Source: Brevibacillus antibioticus
GTDB lineage: Bacteria > Bacillota > Bacilli > Brevibacillales > Brevibacillaceae
Assembly (NCBI RefSeq): GCF_005217615.1
Contig: NZ_SZNK01000001.1
Coordinates: 949,501 to 1,013,500, forward strand
DNA length: 64,000 nt
Reading direction: 5' to 3'
Below are positions 61,270 through 64,000 of the stretch, one piece after another. Position 1 is the stretch's first letter, and the number at the start of each line of letters is the position of its first letter. Both the position numbers and the translations under genes were made by a program. Under the pieces are notes generated by a model. The model saw only the letters and a program-made list of their open reading frames with translations, was not told the DNA's origin and searched no databases.

Positions 61270-63303
61270 ATGAAAAAAGGGATGTTGGTTGCCCTCTCGA
61301 TTGTTTCCGTGCTTTCGTTTCCTCATTTTGCTGTGGGAAAAGTCCCAGGTGTGCCAGCAGGTGTGCAAGGAGCTACAAAAGGAATTGTCGCTGTCTCTCA
61401 TCCAGCAGCGGCGCAGGTCGGTAGGGATATCTTGGCAAAGGGCGGCAATGCGATTGACGCTGCGGCCGGAATCCAATTTGCTCTGAATGTAGCAGAACCG
61501 TATATGTCCGGTATCGGCGGCGGTGGTTTTATGATGATTTATGTGAAGGATCAAAACAAAGTGACGGTGATAGATAGTCGGGAAGTGGCGCCTTCCAAGG
61601 TGACTCCTACTATGTTTTTGCGGGCAGATGGTACGCCGATCCCATTTGAGGAGAGACATACGAGCGGTCAGGCCGTAGGAGTCCCAGGTACATTGCTGGG
61701 AGTAGAGCAGGCATTGGAATCGTATGGGACATGGGGCTTGGCAAAAGTGATTGAGCCGTCGATTGAACTGGCAGAAAAAGGGGTTCGCGTCAACTGGGTG
61801 TCCGCTCAATTCATTGCCAATTCCATGGAAAAGCTGAAGAAGCACGGGACGGCTGCACAGGTGTTTGCGCCAAACGGCGTTCCACTCAAAGAAGGCGAGA
61901 TGCTGGTTCAGCCCCAATTGGCGAAAACGTTGAAGATCATCCGCGACAAAGGTTCAGATGCCTTGTATGAAGGGGAAATTGGGAAGGCTCTCGTCGAGGT
62001 AGTACAAAGAACGGGTGGCTCCATGACTCTCGATGATTTGCAGGCGTATCAAGTACAAGAACGTGAGCCGGTTCGCGGCATGTATCGCGGATATGAAGTG
62101 ATTTCGATGGCGCCCCCCAGCTCTGGCGGCTTGACACTCATTCAGATTTTGAAGCTGATGGAAGGCTACGATAACCAAAAGGACGGAAGTGGGTCGGTAG
62201 CCTATTTGCATCATCTGATCGAGGCCAATCACCTCGCCTATGCAGATCGGGCGGCGTTTATGGCGGACGAGGATGTTTATCCAGTACCGAAAAAAGGGCT
62301 GATTGCGGACGAATACATCACCAAACGGCGTCAGCTCATTCGTGAAGAGACAGCGAATACCAAGGTAGAGGCAGGAGACCCTTGGAAGTACGATCCTGGC
62401 AAAAAGCCAGAGGTGTCCATGAAACTGAGAGATCAATCTCCAATCAAGCAGACGACGCACTTCTCTGTGATGGACAAATGGGGGAATATCGTTGCGTATA
62501 CGACCACGATCGAAGATATTTTTGGCAGCGGTGTGATGGTTCCTGGTTACGGCTTCATGCTCAATAATGAGCTGACAGATTTTGACGCGCTTCCTGGCGG
62601 TGTCAATCAGGTCGAGCCTGGCAAGCGTCCACGTTCGAGCATGACGCCAACCATGGTGTTAAAAGATGGGAAGCCTTTTTTAGCAATTGGCTCACCCGGT
62701 GGCTCAACAATTATCGCCTCCGTATCGCAGACGATACTCAATGTGATCGAGCATGGAATGGAAATTGAGGATGCCATCCGAGCACCACGCATTTTTTCTA
62801 GCAGCTATCCGAATGTGACATGGGAAGCAGGCATTGACCAAGATGTCATCCTGCAATTGATGGCAAAAGGTCACGTCTTTGCTCAGGAACCGACGAACAT
62901 TGGCAACGTCCAAGCGATTGTGTACGATTTTGAAACGGGAAAAATGTACGGCGGAGCAGATAACACACGCGAGGGCACTGTACTCGGTGTCGATGCTATA
63001 GCGTATACGGCTGCTCAGCCAAGCCAGTCTCCAAAAGAAAAAGAAGGCCCCTTTGATTTACGAGTAAACGGCAATGTCTACCCATATACAGCAGAGCAAA
63101 AAGTGATGGTAGATGGGGTAGCGTATGTTCACGCCAAAAAGCTGCTGGTAGGGCTGGGACAAAACGTGACGTCCTTCCAGTCTGATGTGGTCATGGTGAA
63201 GGGGATTCCTTACTTGCCTGTCAAAAAAGTTGGCGAGAAGCTGGGCTACACAGTCATGTGGAAGGAAGGAGAGCGGTCCATCGAGTTGAATAGCAAAAAG
63301 TAG
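61270..63303 (+). CDS. ggt: Gamma-glutamyltransferase with C-terminal copper-amine-oxidase-like domain
   Basis: From ATG 61270 behind ATAGGAGGG, the protein is 677 residues: signal peptide (MLVALSIVSVLSFPHFAVG), the large subunit, and the autoprocessing site before Thr of TTHFSVMDKWGNIVAY near residue 395, which becomes the catalytic nucleophile of the small subunit. PRSSMTPTMV and GSPGGSTIIASVSQT complete the active site. After residue 596 an extra 80-residue segment (DLRVNGNVYPYTAEQKVMVD; GIPYLPVKKVGEKLGY) resembles a copper amine oxidase N-terminal (surface) domain. The enzyme transfers or hydrolyses gamma-glutamyl groups, as on glutathione or poly-gamma-glutamate, outside the cell. Confidence 0.92.
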   Translation: MKKGMLVALSIVSVLSFPHFAVGKVPGVPAGVQGATKGIVAVSHPAAAQVGRDILAKGGNAIDAAAGIQFALNVAEPYMSGIGGGGFMMIYVKDQNKVTVIDSREVAPSKVTPTMFLRADGTPIPFEERHTSGQAVGVPGTLLGVEQALESYGTWGLAKVIEPSIELAEKGVRVNWVSAQFIANSMEKLKKHGTAAQVFAPNGVPLKEGEMLVQPQLAKTLKIIRDKGSDALYEGEIGKALVEVVQRTGGSMTLDDLQAYQVQEREPVRGMYRGYEVISMAPPSSGGLTLIQILKLMEGYDNQKDGSGSVAYLHHLIEANHLAYADRAAFMADEDVYPVPKKGLIADEYITKRRQLIREETANTKVEAGDPWKYDPGKKPEVSMKLRDQSPIKQTTHFSVMDKWGNIVAYTTTIEDIFGSGVMVPGYGFMLNNELTDFDALPGGVNQVEPGKRPRSSMTPTMVLKDGKPFLAIGSPGGSTIIASVSQTILNVIEHGMEIEDAIRAPRIFSSSYPNVTWEAGIDQDVILQLMAKGHVFAQEPTNIGNVQAIVYDFETGKMYGGADNTREGTVLGVDAIAYTAAQPSQSPKEKEGPFDLRVNGNVYPYTAEQKVMVDGVAYVHAKKLLVGLGQNVTSFQSDVVMVKGIPYLPVKKVGEKLGYTVMWKEGERSIELNSKK

Positions 63304-63330
63304 GCTGATCAAGGAAAGGATGTAGCAAAA

Positions 63331-64000
63331 ATGAAGAAGGTACTTGTACTCGGCGGTACGCGATTTTTTGGAAAGCGATTGGTCCAGCTTCTCGTTGAAG
63401 CTGGGGCAGACGTTACGGTGGCGACGAGGGGGCGTACCGAAGTGGAGTTGCCTGCCTCTGTCAAAAGAATGACGCTTGATCGCGATGACGTCCATTCACT
63501 AGCGGCTGCCGGAGAAGAGCAATGGGACGTGGTGTACGATAACATCTGTTATTCCTCCCAGAATGCAATGGATGCGTGTAAGGTTTTTCGGGGGAAAGTG
63601 GGTACGTACGTTTTGACCTCAACTTTGTCCGTCTACGATTATGCCGAGGAAGCACTACAGGAAGAAGCATTTGATTCATACACATATGCAATCAGCCGGA
63701 AAACGAGAGACGAGACAACCTATCAAGAGGGGAAGCGTCAAGCAGAAGCCGTCTTTTTTCAGGAAAAGGCCTTCCCTGTCATAGCTGTTCGTTTTCCGAT
63801 CGTACTGGCGGAAGATGATTACACACGTCGGCTATGGTTTCATATGGAGCATGTGCAAGAGGGTCGACCGATTGGTATCACGAATCCCGCTGCCCGGGTG
63901 TGCTTCGTACATGCACAGGAAGCAGCTCAATTTTTGGCATGGGTGCCGACAACGTCCATCACAGGGCCAGTGAATGCGTGCTCGGATGGGACTATTTCGC
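63331..64000 (+). CDS. NAD-dependent epimerase/dehydratase-family protein, 3' end outside window
   Basis: The gene starts at ATG 63331 (after AAGGAAAGGA) and runs off the window. The N-terminus VLVLGGTRFFGKRLVQLLVE is the Rossmann GGTxFxG nucleotide motif of extended short-chain dehydrogenases. STLSVYDYAEEALQEEAF and TYQEGKRQAEAVFF supply the Tyr/Lys region, though the catalytic YxxxK is replaced by Y-x-E-x-K-like YQEGK. Likely a sugar-nucleotide or small-molecule reductase; at least 223 residues are visible. Confidence 0.85.
   Translation, partial: MKKVLVLGGTRFFGKRLVQLLVEAGADVTVATRGRTEVELPASVKRMTLDRDDVHSLAAAGEEQWDVVYDNICYSSQNAMDACKVFRGKVGTYVLTSTLSVYDYAEEALQEEAFDSYTYAISRKTRDETTYQEGKRQAEAVFFQEKAFPVIAVRFPIVLAEDDYTRRLWFHMEHVQEGRPIGITNPAARVCFVHAQEAAQFLAWVPTTSITGPVNACSDGTIS

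Overview
The window looks like the chromosome of a spore-forming, low-to-medium GC Firmicute of the Paenibacillaceae, most probably Brevibacillus (inference). The support is a CotS-type coat kinase beside a CotSA-type glycosyltransferase, a PdaA-type spore cortex deacetylase, a Gmad2 lipoprotein, a polY2/yqzH/yolD SOS operon with GAAC-N4-GTTC LexA boxes, and strong AGGAGG ribosome-binding sites with frequent TTG/GTG starts.

Layout. (1) 1-3076: ordinary chromosome (propeller-like protein, frameshifted GNAT gene, VOC protein, AraC regulator). (2) 3077-28372: a Y-family DNA polymerase gene split by about 24 kb of AT-rich foreign DNA. The two halves share a 440-bp direct repeat (3110-3549 and 27164-27603) that reads identical by eye. 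Removing one 24,054-bp period would restore an in-frame 413-codon gene. This is the geometry of a single-crossover (Campbell-type) integration of a circle carrying an internal gene fragment. I see no tyrosine or serine integrase inside; the only recombinase is an IS110-family transposase.

(3) The island (3550-27163) is mostly conflict and competition genes. It holds a two-gene Cap4-like nuclease plus SMC/ABC-type ATPase module, a lone HNH protein, a Septu-like PtuA/PtuB pair, a Ser/Thr kinase that probably starts at ATT, and a DGQHR (DndB-like) protein divergent from an XRE regulator. It also holds an SOS-controlled second Y-family polymerase followed by a YolD/YqzH fusion, and a PD-(D/E)XK-like protein in an operon with two paralogous small proteins, which I consider the best candidate for an undescribed system. 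It ends with a complete lasso-peptide cluster (precursor, B2, C, D, B1) and the IS110 element with a structured flank that may encode its bridge RNA.

(4) 28369-64000: chromosome again. The rest of the polymerase operon (YqzH-like, YolD-like) is followed by an ABC exporter pair, MFS and EamA transporters, an amidohydrolase, YmaF, an AHSA1 protein, LysR, YwaF, a short zinc-ribbon protein, aspA, pdaA, a SWIM-SNF2 helicase and the coat genes. A membrane-associated DUF4129/DUF4350/MoxR/DUF58 operon with SpoIIM-like and RDD genes comes next, then a coiled-coil membrane protein, a phosphodiester glycosidase, gamma-glutamyltransferase with a C-terminal add-on domain, and a truncated epimerase gene at the right edge. 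No rRNA, tRNA or CRISPR array was seen.

Together the island looks like a defence/antagonism cargo region whose arrival broke the host's SOS polymerase while supplying a divergent replacement. All functional calls are from motif reading only; no database search was possible.
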